Source of the DNA: Pseudovibrio sp947494035
GTDB lineage: Bacteria > Pseudomonadota > Alphaproteobacteria > Rhizobiales > Stappiaceae
Length of the DNA stretch: 64,000 bases
Assembly (NCBI GenBank): GCA_947494035.1
Contig: CANLTN010000009.1
Location: forward strand, 1 to 64,000
Direction: 5' to 3'
Part shown: positions 9,383-17,215 of the stretch, one piece after another
Numbering within the stretch: position 1 is the stretch's first letter
Layout of the letters: each line of letters begins with the position of its first letter
Position numbers and translations under genes: made by a program
The notes under the pieces: generated by a model
The model's database searches: none
Told to the model about the DNA's origin: nothing
The model's input: only the letters and a program-made list of their open reading frames with translations

Positions 9383-10585
9383 TTATGGCGTTTGGAGGCT
9401 CGCCTCTGGCTTGGGTGCACGTACGATGAGCAGGATTGCGAAAGAAAGCAGGGTGAGCAGCGCGGAGAATTGGATGGTGTTTCCAAAGGTGGTGATGCTT
9501 GCCACTGTGCCGGTCATCATGTTTCCAACCAGGCTTCCGGCAAACAGGGCGTTCGTATAATAGGCCGTGGCGATCCCTGGTCTGTGCAAGGCATAAGACT
9601 GGATGAAGGTCAGGCCAATCCCAACGTTAATGCCATAGTAGAGGCCCTCTAGCGCGCAAAGCAGATAAATCTGACTTGGATCTGTTACCCTGACAATGAA
9701 CAGGAAGAAGAGGGTTCCAAGCAGGGCTGAAAGCAGCATTGCATTCTTGTGCCCCAGTTTTTGCGCGGGCTTTACGACAAAGAAGATAGCAATGACTTCC
9801 ACAAAGCACTTTACCGAGAATGCCAGTCCCGGTGTTGCTGTTGGAAAGCCCATTTCTTTGATGAAGAAGACCGGCCCTGCGGACACAAAAATGACGTTTG
9901 CCGAGGTGAGCGCAAAGATGGGAAGGCAGGCAAGGATGAGGGCAAAGGGTACTGGCTCAATCCGAGTATTGGTGTTGGTTGTGATCTGGTGATGGGTGGT
10001 GAAGCTTCTAGGTATGATTACAACGCCCATGACCAGCCAGAGCACGCTGATGATGCCGGATGTTGGGAAGATAGAGCTCATTCCAAATATGCCATAGAGA
10101 GTGAAGGCCAGCGGCGTGCCGACCATCCAGCCCAAAGACATGGCAATGCGCAGGTGTGAGTTGAATTTGGCCGTGTCTCGATTGGTTTGCTCAGCAAACA
10201 GGCGGCCAAACGAGAACATGGTGGAGAGAACACTGCCGGAAACGCCCATAAGCGGGATACCCAGTAGCAACATCCAATAGGTTGGCACGGCAGATTGTAG
10301 GCCCATGTTGATTACGTAGAGCGTGGAGCAGAATATCAAGATGGGCTTTAGCCGTGCACCCGCATCAATCCGAGCGCCGAAGTAGCGGTTTGAAAACAAC
10401 GTGATGATCGTAGAGAAGGCAATAAAGACCGCAAGCTTCCATGCAGGCTCGCCAAGCTCTGTGACAACATAGGAGCTGTAGAGCGGAATGAGGCAGGCAA
10501 TGGCTAGTGAGCCGATGAGCATGTAGGAGTGAATCAGTACGGGGTAACGATCCAGCATTGCCAGAGCTGCGGGAACAGAGCGCAT
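9383..10585 (-). CDS. MFS transporter, sugar-efflux (SET)-like
   Basis: A 400-residue, about 12-helix major facilitator protein of the inner membrane. Overall layout and the LSTMFSFGRLFAEQTNR segment in the first half resemble the sugar efflux transporter (SetA-type) branch, but specificity is inferred. It starts directly with MRSVPAALAMLDRYP and aligns residue for residue with the neighbouring paralogue (10720-11925), which has the matching segment MYSTGRLFAEQTGRN. The GNAT gene follows 26 bp downstream. The two MFS genes are a tandem duplication that has diverged considerably. Confidence 0.78.
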   Translation of the reverse strand: MRSVPAALAMLDRYPVLIHSYMLIGSLAIACLIPLYSSYVVTELGEPAWKLAVFIAFSTIITLFSNRYFGARIDAGARLKPILIFCSTLYVINMGLQSAVPTYWMLLLGIPLMGVSGSVLSTMFSFGRLFAEQTNRDTAKFNSHLRIAMSLGWMVGTPLAFTLYGIFGMSSIFPTSGIISVLWLVMGVVIIPRSFTTHHQITTNTNTRIEPVPFALILACLPIFALTSANVIFVSAGPVFFIKEMGFPTATPGLAFSVKCFVEVIAIFFVVKPAQKLGHKNAMLLSALLGTLFFLFIVRVTDPSQIYLLCALEGLYYGINVGIGLTFIQSYALHRPGIATAYYTNALFAGSLVGNMMTGTVASITTFGNTIQFSALLTLLSFAILLIVRAPKPEASLQTP

Positions 10586-10719
10586 AGGAAATCCAAAGGT
10601 GATGGGAAAAGGCTTATGGAGTCACATGGGAACGGACACATTGATACATCTCCTGAATTCAATTGCAAGCAGGAGATGCTTGAATACTACATGCACCCTT
10701 AGATGGTAGGCGCGGCAGC

Positions 10720-11925
10720 TCAGGTTGGTTGGGCCACCTCGTGGCTTTGGGGTGGCTTGATGACCAGAAGGACCAGCGTTGCGAGACTTGCGAGCACGAC
10801 GCTGCTTAGGATCGTGTTTTGGAACGTGGTGTAGGAGGCAATAATTCCGGTGAGGATGTTGCCAGCCAACCCGCCCACGAAGATGGCGTTAACGAAGTAT
10901 GAGGTGGCGACGCCGGGTTTATGGCGGGCATAATTCTGGATGAAGGTGATGCCCACGCTGGCGCAGATGCCATAGTACATGCCTTCAATAATGCAGAGCA
11001 TAAGCACTTGCTGAACGGAGGTCGCGCTTGTGATTGTTGCAAAGAAGAGCAATGCGCCGATGCTAGAGAGAGCCATCATATTGCGTTCGCCAATACGTTC
11101 TGTCGGCTTAATCGCAAAATAGATGATGAGGACTTCAAACAGGCTTTTGGTTGCCACGGCCCAGCCGGGGACTGATGTCGATAGCCCCATCTCTTTGATG
11201 AAGTATACAGGACTTGCCGAGAAGAAGATGCTGTTTGCCGCTGAAAGGGCAAATACGGGTACGCAGGCGATGAGCAGCAGCATGGGAACTGAGTCTGCAC
11301 TGCTGCTTCCCTGAATTTGCTTCTTGATGTGTGTCTTCAGAGATCCGGGAATGAAGAGCAGGCAGAGGGCCAACCAGATCAAGGCAGATATGGTCGCTGC
11401 AAGGTGGATCTGCGTGAAGCCGAATGCGCCGTAAAGCAGGAAGGCAGCAGGAGGACCGAACACCCAACCAAGAGACATGCAGATGCGCATGTGAAGGTTG
11501 AAAGTGCCCGGATTGCGCCCTGTCTGTTCTGCAAACAAGCGGCCAGTGGAATACATGGTGGAGAGCGCTCCGGCTGCAATGCCAATCAATGGAATTCCAA
11601 GAACCACAAGAGACATGTAGGAAGGAGCTGTCAGCTGGATGAGCGCATGGATGGTAAAGGCGCTGATGTTGATGACCAGCAATGGCTTGACGCGATGGCC
11701 GTTATCGATGAGGCCACCGAAAATCCGGTTGGTGATAAGGGACACGAGGGAAAAGCCGCCGATGACCAGCGCAAGATTAAACGCAGGTTTCTGTAATTCC
11801 TCAATGATGTAGGTACTCAATAGCGGTATGACGAAGGCAATGGAAAATGCGCCAAAGAACATCACTGCAAAAAATAAAATCGGGTACTTATCAAGTCTTT
11901 GTAAATCGCTGCTAATCGGGTTCAA
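10720..11925 (-). CDS. MFS transporter, paralogue of the next gene
   Basis: About 401 residues, twelve predicted membrane helices, same MFS/SET-like branch as the gene at 9383-10585. The open frame runs up to 12075, but the first 50 codons have no resemblance to a transporter. A TTG at 11925 has GGAG 6 nt upstream and its product aligns end to end with the first residue of the paralogue (both reach the LD.YP motif at residue 11-15), so I place the start there. GTG at 11937 is the alternative. About 130 bp separate it from the downstream paralogue. Confidence 0.72.
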   Translation of the reverse strand: MNPISSDLQRLDKYPILFFAVMFFGAFSIAFVIPLLSTYIIEELQKPAFNLALVIGGFSLVSLITNRIFGGLIDNGHRVKPLLVINISAFTIHALIQLTAPSYMSLVVLGIPLIGIAAGALSTMYSTGRLFAEQTGRNPGTFNLHMRICMSLGWVFGPPAAFLLYGAFGFTQIHLAATISALIWLALCLLFIPGSLKTHIKKQIQGSSSADSVPMLLLIACVPVFALSAANSIFFSASPVYFIKEMGLSTSVPGWAVATKSLFEVLIIYFAIKPTERIGERNMMALSSIGALLFFATITSATSVQQVLMLCIIEGMYYGICASVGITFIQNYARHKPGVATSYFVNAIFVGGLAGNILTGIIASYTTFQNTILSSVVLASLATLVLLVIKPPQSHEVAQPT

Positions 11926-12235
11926 AAATAACTCCACGCCCCGAGCTTGAAAATAATGATCTCGGGCCAACTGCTCTAATACTAGATAAATTACCTTAGG
12001 CGCTGGGCATGTAAAGTGAACAATTCTAAGCTCAGAAAGGCAGAATACGACGGCGCGTATTTCTGAAAGCCGCATAACTCTAAACCTTTGGAAAATTATT
12101 GATTATTGGTTATCTGAAAAAGGTGAGCTCTCTTTATTCTGGCTGAACTTTGCCGGTGATGTGATGCTCGAATATTGACGGTTGGTTTTTTCGAAGCGGC
12201 TGCGATAGCTTTGGAGCACTTGGTGGGAGGACTGG
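11926..12235. other. Divergent intergenic region
   Basis: About 310 bases between the divergently transcribed MFS gene and the small membrane-protein gene. It is AT-richer than the flanks around 12080-12120 and must hold both promoters, but I cannot assign boxes with confidence and see no small gene. Confidence 0.4.
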
Positions 12236-12733
12236 ATGCTCTTTGCCTTTATTCTTGCTCTTACTGGCACGTTATTCGGTGGCGTTATCGCGATCTTGTC
12301 GGTTTATGCGCTGATGAAAGAAAAGCGGTTTGTGGATGATGAAGGGCGGGTTGTTGAGCTTGAACTTCCGTTTTTTGGCAAGCTGAAAACAAACGCCGCG
12401 CCGATTGCCCTGACGTTTATCGGAGGGGGATTGATTGTCTTTTGCCTGCAGCAATTCGGTAATGCACCTAATCTGACCGAGCTGGTTGCTACGGTCAAAA
12501 TTGAACAGCCCCACTCGGTGAATATGGTTGCTCTGGCGGTCGTCAGTGACGAATGGGATTCGGTGGAGAGCTGGGGCAACGAAGACGAGCTTGAGATCAA
12601 GCTGAAGGTTCCCAGTAACTGGAATTCATATAATGGCTATCTGGTTCCATTAGGGGACCCGGATGTTGCTCCGAGATTCTTTAATGCTGGCGAGCAATTC
12701 AACCCCACTGTTGTCTTGAGCAAAAACCGCTGA
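12236..12733 (+). CDS. Small membrane-anchored protein of unknown function
   Basis: A 165-residue protein with two hydrophobic segments: residues about 3-27 (FAFILALTGTLFGGVIAILS...) and about 56-75. The C-terminal 90 residues look like a soluble, beta-rich periplasmic domain. GGGAGG precedes the ATG by 6-7 nt. The next gene starts 15 bp downstream, so the two probably form a bicistronic envelope operon. I do not recognise a family; no catalytic motif is visible. Confidence 0.6.
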   Translation: MLFAFILALTGTLFGGVIAILSVYALMKEKRFVDDEGRVVELELPFFGKLKTNAAPIALTFIGGGLIVFCLQQFGNAPNLTELVATVKIEQPHSVNMVALAVVSDEWDSVESWGNEDELEIKLKVPSNWNSYNGYLVPLGDPDVAPRFFNAGEQFNPTVVLSKNR

Positions 12734-12748
12734 AGAGGAAAGCAAGCG

Positions 12749-13213
12749 ATGATACGGCATTTTGCCCGTTTGGTGGTGTTCTGCGTTTTGGTTGTTGGCA
12801 GCGCTCCTGTTTTTTCGATGGGGGAGTGCACGGTGAGTGATGGGAAGAAAGGTGCGCCTGCGGTTTCGATGTGTGGTCAGGCCGTTGACGATCAAAATGA
12901 GCCGATCGCGAATGCACCGCTGCTGTTGAAGAACAAAGACAGTGACAAGGCGATTACTGTTTTCACAGATGAGCAGGGGTTTTTCCGAGCATATAATCTG
13001 GATAGCGGCGAATACTTGGTTGAGCTGCCTGAGGGGCTTGCCAAAGAGTTTGCTGTTGGTCCTTCCACTGGCGAAGTTTCTGACAGCGGGCAAAACGTGA
13101 GATCGATCCAGATTAAAGAAAAGAGCTTCCTTCAGAACATGCTCAGTTTGCAGCCTGATGCGGTTGATGCAGGAAAAATTCAGTTCAACATTGAGCAGAG
13201 AGTTCAGCAATAA
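12749..13213 (+). CDS. Exported protein with carboxypeptidase-regulatory-like fold
   Basis: A 154-residue secreted protein: signal peptide of about 23 residues ending VFSMG, then a domain reading CGQAVDDQNEPIANAPLLLK and TVFTDEQGFFRAYNLDSGEY. This matches the pattern of carboxypeptidase-regulatory/transthyretin-like beta-sandwich repeats (G.V.D..G.P......T...G.F.F..L..G.Y). GAGGAA lies 8 nt before the ATG. Likely co-transcribed with the small membrane protein upstream, which has a similar beta-rich outer domain. The role is unknown. Confidence 0.62.
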   Translation: MIRHFARLVVFCVLVVGSAPVFSMGECTVSDGKKGAPAVSMCGQAVDDQNEPIANAPLLLKNKDSDKAITVFTDEQGFFRAYNLDSGEYLVELPEGLAKEFAVGPSTGEVSDSGQNVRSIQIKEKSFLQNMLSLQPDAVDAGKIQFNIEQRVQQ

Positions 13214-13349
13214 TCCTTGCCGGAGGCACTGGCAGAAAACGTCTCCTGTTGTGCAGATGAGCTGAAAAAAGTGATCCGGTCAGGGAGATGACAGGGCGAG
13301 TGGCGACTGTTTCTCTGACTTGCCTTCCCGAAGTGTTTCCGCAGAAGAA

Positions 13350-13399
13350 AAAAACGGAGCGCGGCGGGGATATTTGTATTCCCGCCGCGCTCCGTTTTT
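13350..13399. terminator. Bidirectional intrinsic terminator
   Basis: Very GC-rich perfect stem (arms about 13351-13369 and 13380-13398, core GGAGCGCGGCGGG) with A run before and T run after. It can terminate both the rightward gene pair ending at 13213 and leftward ilvC, whose stop codon is about 50 bp away. Confidence 0.85.
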
Positions 13400-13450
13400 C
13401 TGTTCTAACGTACCTTTAGCAAAACTGCTGGGCAGTTTTAGAGGGACGGC

Positions 13451-14470
13451 TTAGTTCTTCGCTTTGTCGACCAGCTTGCCAGCGGAGATCCAAGGCATCA
13501 TTTCGCGGAGCTTTGCGCCAACTTCTTCAATTGGGTGCTCGTCGTTCAGGCGGCGGGTTGCTTTGAACTTGGCAGCGCCAGCCTTGTATTCCTGAATCCA
13601 CTCAGAGGTGAAGGTGCCGTTCTGGATCTCGTCCAGTACGCGCTTCATTTCTGCTTTGGTCTCAGAAGTTACGATGCGTGGACCGGTCTTGTACTCACCC
13701 CACTCAGCGGTGTTGGAGATGGAGTAGTTCATGTTTGCGATGCCGCCTTCGTAGATCAGGTCTACGATGAGCTTCACTTCGTGCAGACATTCGAAGTATG
13801 CCATTTCTGGTGCGTAACCAGCTTCGGTCAGGGTCTCAAAGCCAGCGCGGATCAGCTCAACCAGACCACCACAGAGAACTGCCTGCTCACCGAACAGATC
13901 GGTTTCACACTCTTCGCGGAAAGTGGTTTCGATGATGCCGGAACGACCGCCGCCAACGCCGGATGCGTAGGCCAGACCGAGGTCTTTTGCGTTACCGGTT
14001 GCGTCCTGGTGAACAGCGATCAGGCAAGGCACGCCGCCGCCCTTCTGGTATTCACCGCGTACGGTGTGGCCTGGGCCTTTTGGAGCAACCATGAGAACAT
14101 CGATGGATGCTTTTGGCTCGATCAGACCGAAGTGGACGTTCAGGCCGTGGGCGAATGCAACTGCAGCGCCGTCACGGATGTTGTCGGCGATTTCGTCTTT
14201 CCAGATGTCTGCCTGCAGTTCATCAGGAGTTGCCATCATCATCAGGTCTGCGTCTTTTGCAGCTTCTGCAACGGTCTTACAGGTGAAGCCGTCTGCTTCT
14301 GCTTTCAGGCGGGTGGTGGAACCTTCGCGCAGAGCGACGGTGATGTCTGTCAGACCACTATCTTTCAGGTTCATTGCGTGTGCACGGCCCTGAGAACCGT
14401 AACCAATGATGGTGACTTTCTTGTTTTTGATCAGGTTCAGGTCTGTATCGCGATCGTAATATACACGCAT
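13451..14470 (-). CDS. ilvC: Ketol-acid reductoisomerase
   Basis: Catalyses the NADPH- and Mg-dependent alkyl shift and reduction of acetolactate or acetohydroxybutyrate, the second common step of valine/isoleucine synthesis in the cytosol. The 339 residues match the short class I enzyme. The Rossmann motif GYGSQGRAHAMNLKDSG lies at residues 24-40, and the knotted C-terminal domain has the metal ligands in the E.DLFGEQ.VLCGG and E.LHE regions. It is transcribed alone, with the strong terminator 50 bp downstream. The remaining acetolactate synthase genes lie 2-5 kb away on the same strand. Confidence 0.97.
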   Translation of the reverse strand: MRVYYDRDTDLNLIKNKKVTIIGYGSQGRAHAMNLKDSGLTDITVALREGSTTRLKAEADGFTCKTVAEAAKDADLMMMATPDELQADIWKDEIADNIRDGAAVAFAHGLNVHFGLIEPKASIDVLMVAPKGPGHTVRGEYQKGGGVPCLIAVHQDATGNAKDLGLAYASGVGGGRSGIIETTFREECETDLFGEQAVLCGGLVELIRAGFETLTEAGYAPEMAYFECLHEVKLIVDLIYEGGIANMNYSISNTAEWGEYKTGPRIVTSETKAEMKRVLDEIQNGTFTSEWIQEYKAGAAKFKATRRLNDEHPIEEVGAKLREMMPWISAGKLVDKAKN

Positions 14471-14531
14471 GGTCTTACCTCTTTTTTCCTTAGTGCTTTT
14501 CTCAACGCACGTTTGGTTTAGCTGTTGTCTT

Positions 14532-14572
14532 GCGTATCCTTGAAAACTGGTTCTCCCTTTTCAGGGATACGC
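14532..14572. repeat. Palindromic intergenic repeat, copy A
   Basis: 41 bp with complementary ends (GCGTATCC ... GGGATACGC) and an internal GAAAACTGGTTC core. It is related to copies at 16471-16515 and 25270-25314. It lies between the TetR stop codon and ilvC. As a stem-loop followed by T residues on the plus strand it might also act as a transcript-end structure. Confidence 0.6.
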
Positions 14573-14573
14573 T

Positions 14574-15203
14574 CTAATTTTCTGCTCCGTAGAGCTGTAT
14601 GAACTGTTTGACCGCTGTTTTAGCGGCCAGTTCCAAGTCTTTTGCTGATGTCTGCGCGGTGCCGCCCAGAAGCATGCGGATGTGTTGGTCGCGGACGACC
14701 AGACCGTAAAGGGTGCTGTAGGCTTCCTGCGGGTCTTCGCAGCGCAGGTAACCCAGTGCGCTGCCTTTTTCGAGCAGTGCTGTGGTCTGTCTGCCAATGC
14801 GGGCGCGGCCACTCTTTTCGAGGATGGCGCCAAGACCGGTTTCTGATTTGCTGGCTTGCCCAATGGCAAGTCTGTTCAAGGCCAGAGAAACATCTCCGGA
14901 GATGGTTTCCAGCAGGCTCTTGGCAAACTCTTCCAAGGCTGTGCGCAGCTGCTCTGCGCTCATGTTGGTTGCCGGGTCAGCACCCGGAATAACCTTGGAA
15001 GCCTGCCGGCTTACGATTGCCGCCAACAGTCCATCACGATCACCGAACCACTTGTAAAGGCTCTCCTTGGAGCACCCTGCAGCGCGAGCAATGGCTGCTG
15101 TTGTCAGCGCCTTTTCGCCGCCTTCCACGAGCAGCTCCAATGCTTTGTCCAGAACCGCGCGCTGGCGGTCTGTAAAGCCTGTTTGTTCTTGCTCGGTTGG
15201 CAT
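14574..15203 (-). CDS. TetR/AcrR-family transcriptional regulator
   Basis: A 209-residue one-component repressor. The N-terminal helix-turn-helix reads GGEKALTTAAIARAAGCSKESLYKWFGDRDGLLAAI, the canonical TetR_N pattern. The C-terminal ligand domain resembles that of AefR-like members, but the ligand is unknown. A perfect 14-bp palindrome sits about 41 bp upstream of the start and is a likely autoregulatory operator. The gene is followed by the palindromic repeat copy A and then by ilvC, which seems to be transcribed separately. Confidence 0.88.
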   Translation of the reverse strand: MPTEQEQTGFTDRQRAVLDKALELLVEGGEKALTTAAIARAAGCSKESLYKWFGDRDGLLAAIVSRQASKVIPGADPATNMSAEQLRTALEEFAKSLLETISGDVSLALNRLAIGQASKSETGLGAILEKSGRARIGRQTTALLEKGSALGYLRCEDPQEAYSTLYGLVVRDQHIRMLLGGTAQTSAKDLELAAKTAVKQFIQLYGAEN

Positions 15204-15243
15204 GATGTTTTTTATTCCGACTGTTTGGTCTGTAAAACTTTAT

Positions 15244-15257
15244 GTACCGTACGGTAC
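15244..15257. promoter_or_regulatory. Perfect 14-bp palindrome, probable TetR operator
   Basis: GTACCGTACGGTAC reads identically on both strands, and is 41 bp upstream of the TetR start codon. TetR-family repressors commonly bind such palindromes in their own promoters. Binding is inferred from position and symmetry. Confidence 0.6.
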
Positions 15258-15653
15258 GGTTCGCTTATGCCGTAGAATCGAAAAGGATGCAACAGGAAAA
15301 TGAGTGGAAATGCAGAGTCGCTGAAAGAAATTTAGCCCGGTTGCGGTGAGGCTGGTTTGATCCATTCGATATTGCGTCAAAAATGCGTCGAAGGTCGGTG
15401 TTTTGGGCAGGGAAAACGTATTGTCTGAGGGGATCGATTTGAGGGGCATATGGCCTCTTTTTTATCCAGACGGTTCGTAGGCACCTCTATCTACGGAGAC
15501 TTCGTGAGGAGATTGTGTTCTTTCCTAAAGGGGGAGTTGTTTTGCAATTGTGGACGACAGCAAATTGTCGATCACAAGGGAACGTTTCAAGGGGAGACGT
15601 TCCCTTTCAAGGATAGGACTTGCTCTAACAAGGGCGTTAGAGCGCGGTTGGAC
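15258..15653. other. Intergenic region between TetR and pdxJ
   Basis: About 400 bases with no coding frame I can support. The plus-strand frames here mostly continue antisense across pdxJ. There are short complementary stretches (GAACG/CGTTC around 15580-15600; CTCTAAC/GTTAGAG around 15633-15649), the latter an imperfect candidate terminator for pdxJ on the minus strand. Confidence 0.4.
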
Positions 15654-16403
15654 TTATACTTCACCAAGGGCATGGCGGAAGCGGTGGACGCTTTCGGTGA
15701 AGCCGTGGACCAGAGCGTCGGCGGTGAAACCGTGGCCGATAGAGACCTCGGAGATGTACGGTGCGCGTTCGATCAGGGCTGGCAGGTTTTCAACGGTAAG
15801 GTCGTGTCCTGCGTTGACCAGAAGGCCAGCAGCTTTTGCAGCTTCAGCAGTTGCGACCACTTTGTCGAGTTCGACCTTTTCTGCTTCCTTATCAGAATGG
15901 CAGGCACCGTACGGGCCGGTGTAGATTTCGATCCGCTCAGCACCGGCTTCGGCAGCGAGGGCAGGCTGGCTTGGGTCCGGATCCACGAAGAGGGAGGTGC
16001 GCACGCCCCAGGACTTGGCTTTGGCAATCACGTCTTTAAGGAGATCCATGTTTTTGGAGAAGTCCCAGCCATGGTCCGAGGTTTGCTGGGATGGATCATC
16101 GGGTACGAACAATACTTGCGTTGGGCGTGTTTCTTCCACCAGTTGCAGGAAGCGCTCATCGGGGTAGCCTTCCAGACACAGCTCTTTACCGTGCAGCTCC
16201 TCACGCATCATTTTGGCGAGGTCGTAAACATCCGAGCGGCGGATGTGGCGCTCGTCCGGGCGAGGGTGCACGGTGATGCCTTTGGCTCCTGCTTTGAGGG
16301 CGAGCGCTGACAGCTGCGTAACGCTCGGCCACGGAAGGTCGCGTCGGTTTCTCAAAACTGCAACGGCGTTTACGTTGACGGATAAGCGGCTCGGCGTCTT
16401 CAT
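15654..16403 (-). CDS. pdxJ: Pyridoxine 5'-phosphate synthase
   Basis: Condenses 1-deoxyxylulose 5-phosphate with 3-amino-2-oxopropyl phosphate to pyridoxine 5'-phosphate, the last ring-forming step of DXP-dependent vitamin B6 synthesis. The 249-residue TIM barrel shows the family signatures LSVNVNAVAVLRNRR (N-terminal), GITVHPRPDERHI, and EVSIGHGFTADALVHGF near the C-terminus, including the phosphate-binding G..GH.. loop. Stand-alone gene; B6 is a cofactor of the nearby PLP enzymes such as IlvA, but no operon link exists. Confidence 0.96.
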   Translation of the reverse strand: MKTPSRLSVNVNAVAVLRNRRDLPWPSVTQLSALALKAGAKGITVHPRPDERHIRRSDVYDLAKMMREELHGKELCLEGYPDERFLQLVEETRPTQVLFVPDDPSQQTSDHGWDFSKNMDLLKDVIAKAKSWGVRTSLFVDPDPSQPALAAEAGAERIEIYTGPYGACHSDKEAEKVELDKVVATAEAAKAAGLLVNAGHDLTVENLPALIERAPYISEVSIGHGFTADALVHGFTESVHRFRHALGEV

Positions 16404-16470
16404 GGGGAAATACTCTTTGATGGGTCAGAGCAGGCGTCTTGATGCGTTATGCCCTGACTTTTTGGTCTAC

Positions 16471-16515
16471 GCGTAGCCTTATCCGAAAACCGGGTCCTAT
16501 ATTTCGGGGATACGC
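16471..16515. repeat. Palindromic intergenic repeat, copy B
   Basis: 45 bp with imperfectly complementary ends (GCGTAGCC ... GGGGATACGC) around a CCGAAAACCGGGTCC core. Related to copies at 14532 and 25270. It lies 68 bp upstream of pdxJ, between pdxJ and ilvH. Confidence 0.6.
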
Positions 16516-16529
16516 TCGAGATTTAGAAA

Positions 16530-16567
16530 ATAAAACGGCGTCTTCACAGATTTGCAAAAGACGCCGC
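16530..16567 (-). terminator. Intrinsic terminator of ilvBH
   Basis: On the minus strand a 10-bp stem (arms 16567-16558 and 16544-16535, core GGCGTCTT) is followed by TTTTATTTT. It lies 35 bp after the ilvH stop codon. Confidence 0.8.
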
Positions 16568-16601
16568 TCAATATCAATAGGTCAGAAATGACTTCCAACT
16601 G

Positions 16602-17195
16602 TTAAATGTCGTCGTGCACGTCTTTCAGGCCATGTGCACCGCGCGCAAGTGCGGCAACACCTGTACGGGAAACCTCCACAAGACCGAGTGGCTTCATAAT
16701 TTCGATGAACTGATCGATCTTGTTGGTCCGGCCAGTGATCTCGAAAACAAAGTGATCAATGGTTGCGTCAATGACGGTTGCCTTGAACGCTTCCGACAGG
16801 CGCAGGGCTTCCAGACGCTTGTCGCCTTCGCCGCGCACTTTGATCAGCGCCAGTTCCCGTTCCAGCGGCTTTTCCTGATTGGAGACCTTGGCGGCAACAG
16901 TCAGATCACGCACAATGTGGACCGGAACAAGACGGTCAAGCTGGTGACGGATCTGTTCGATGATCTGCGGGGTCCCTGTGGTGACGATGGTGATGCGGGA
17001 CACGTGCTTTTCGTGTTCCGTTTCAGACACGCTGAGACTGTCAATGTTGTAGCCACGGCCAGAAAACAGGCCGATCACACGGGCGAGTACACCCGGTTCG
17101 TTGTCGACAATGGCTGATAGTGTATGTGTTTCCAAAACATCGCTGGTTTCAGCTAGGAAATAAGCTGATAGAGCGTCGGATTTAGGTGCGTTCAT
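16602..17195 (-). CDS. ilvH: Acetolactate synthase regulatory (small) subunit
   Basis: Regulatory subunit that activates the IlvB catalytic subunit and gives valine feedback inhibition. A leading ACT domain (about residues 24-95) shows LSAIVDNEPGVLARVIGLFSGRGYNIDSLSV, followed by the C-terminal ALS_ss domain with the DHFVFEITGRTNKIDQFI segment. The length of 197 residues is somewhat above the enteric 160-165 because of an N-terminal extension of about 22 residues. It starts 20 bp after ilvB and ends at an intrinsic terminator, so ilvB-ilvH is an operon under the attenuator upstream of ilvB. Confidence 0.95.
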   Translation of the reverse strand: MNAPKSDALSAYFLAETSDVLETHTLSAIVDNEPGVLARVIGLFSGRGYNIDSLSVSETEHEKHVSRITIVTTGTPQIIEQIRHQLDRLVPVHIVRDLTVAAKVSNQEKPLERELALIKVRGEGDKRLEALRLSEAFKATVIDATIDHFVFEITGRTNKIDQFIEIMKPLGLVEVSRTGVAALARGAHGLKDVHDDI

Positions 17196-17215
17196 AATGA
17201 ATCTCCCAGCTTAAG

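Noticed and set aside
15450..16310. 286-codon plus-strand frame
   Set aside because: It runs antisense through pdxJ and its translation has atypical composition; pdxJ is certain.
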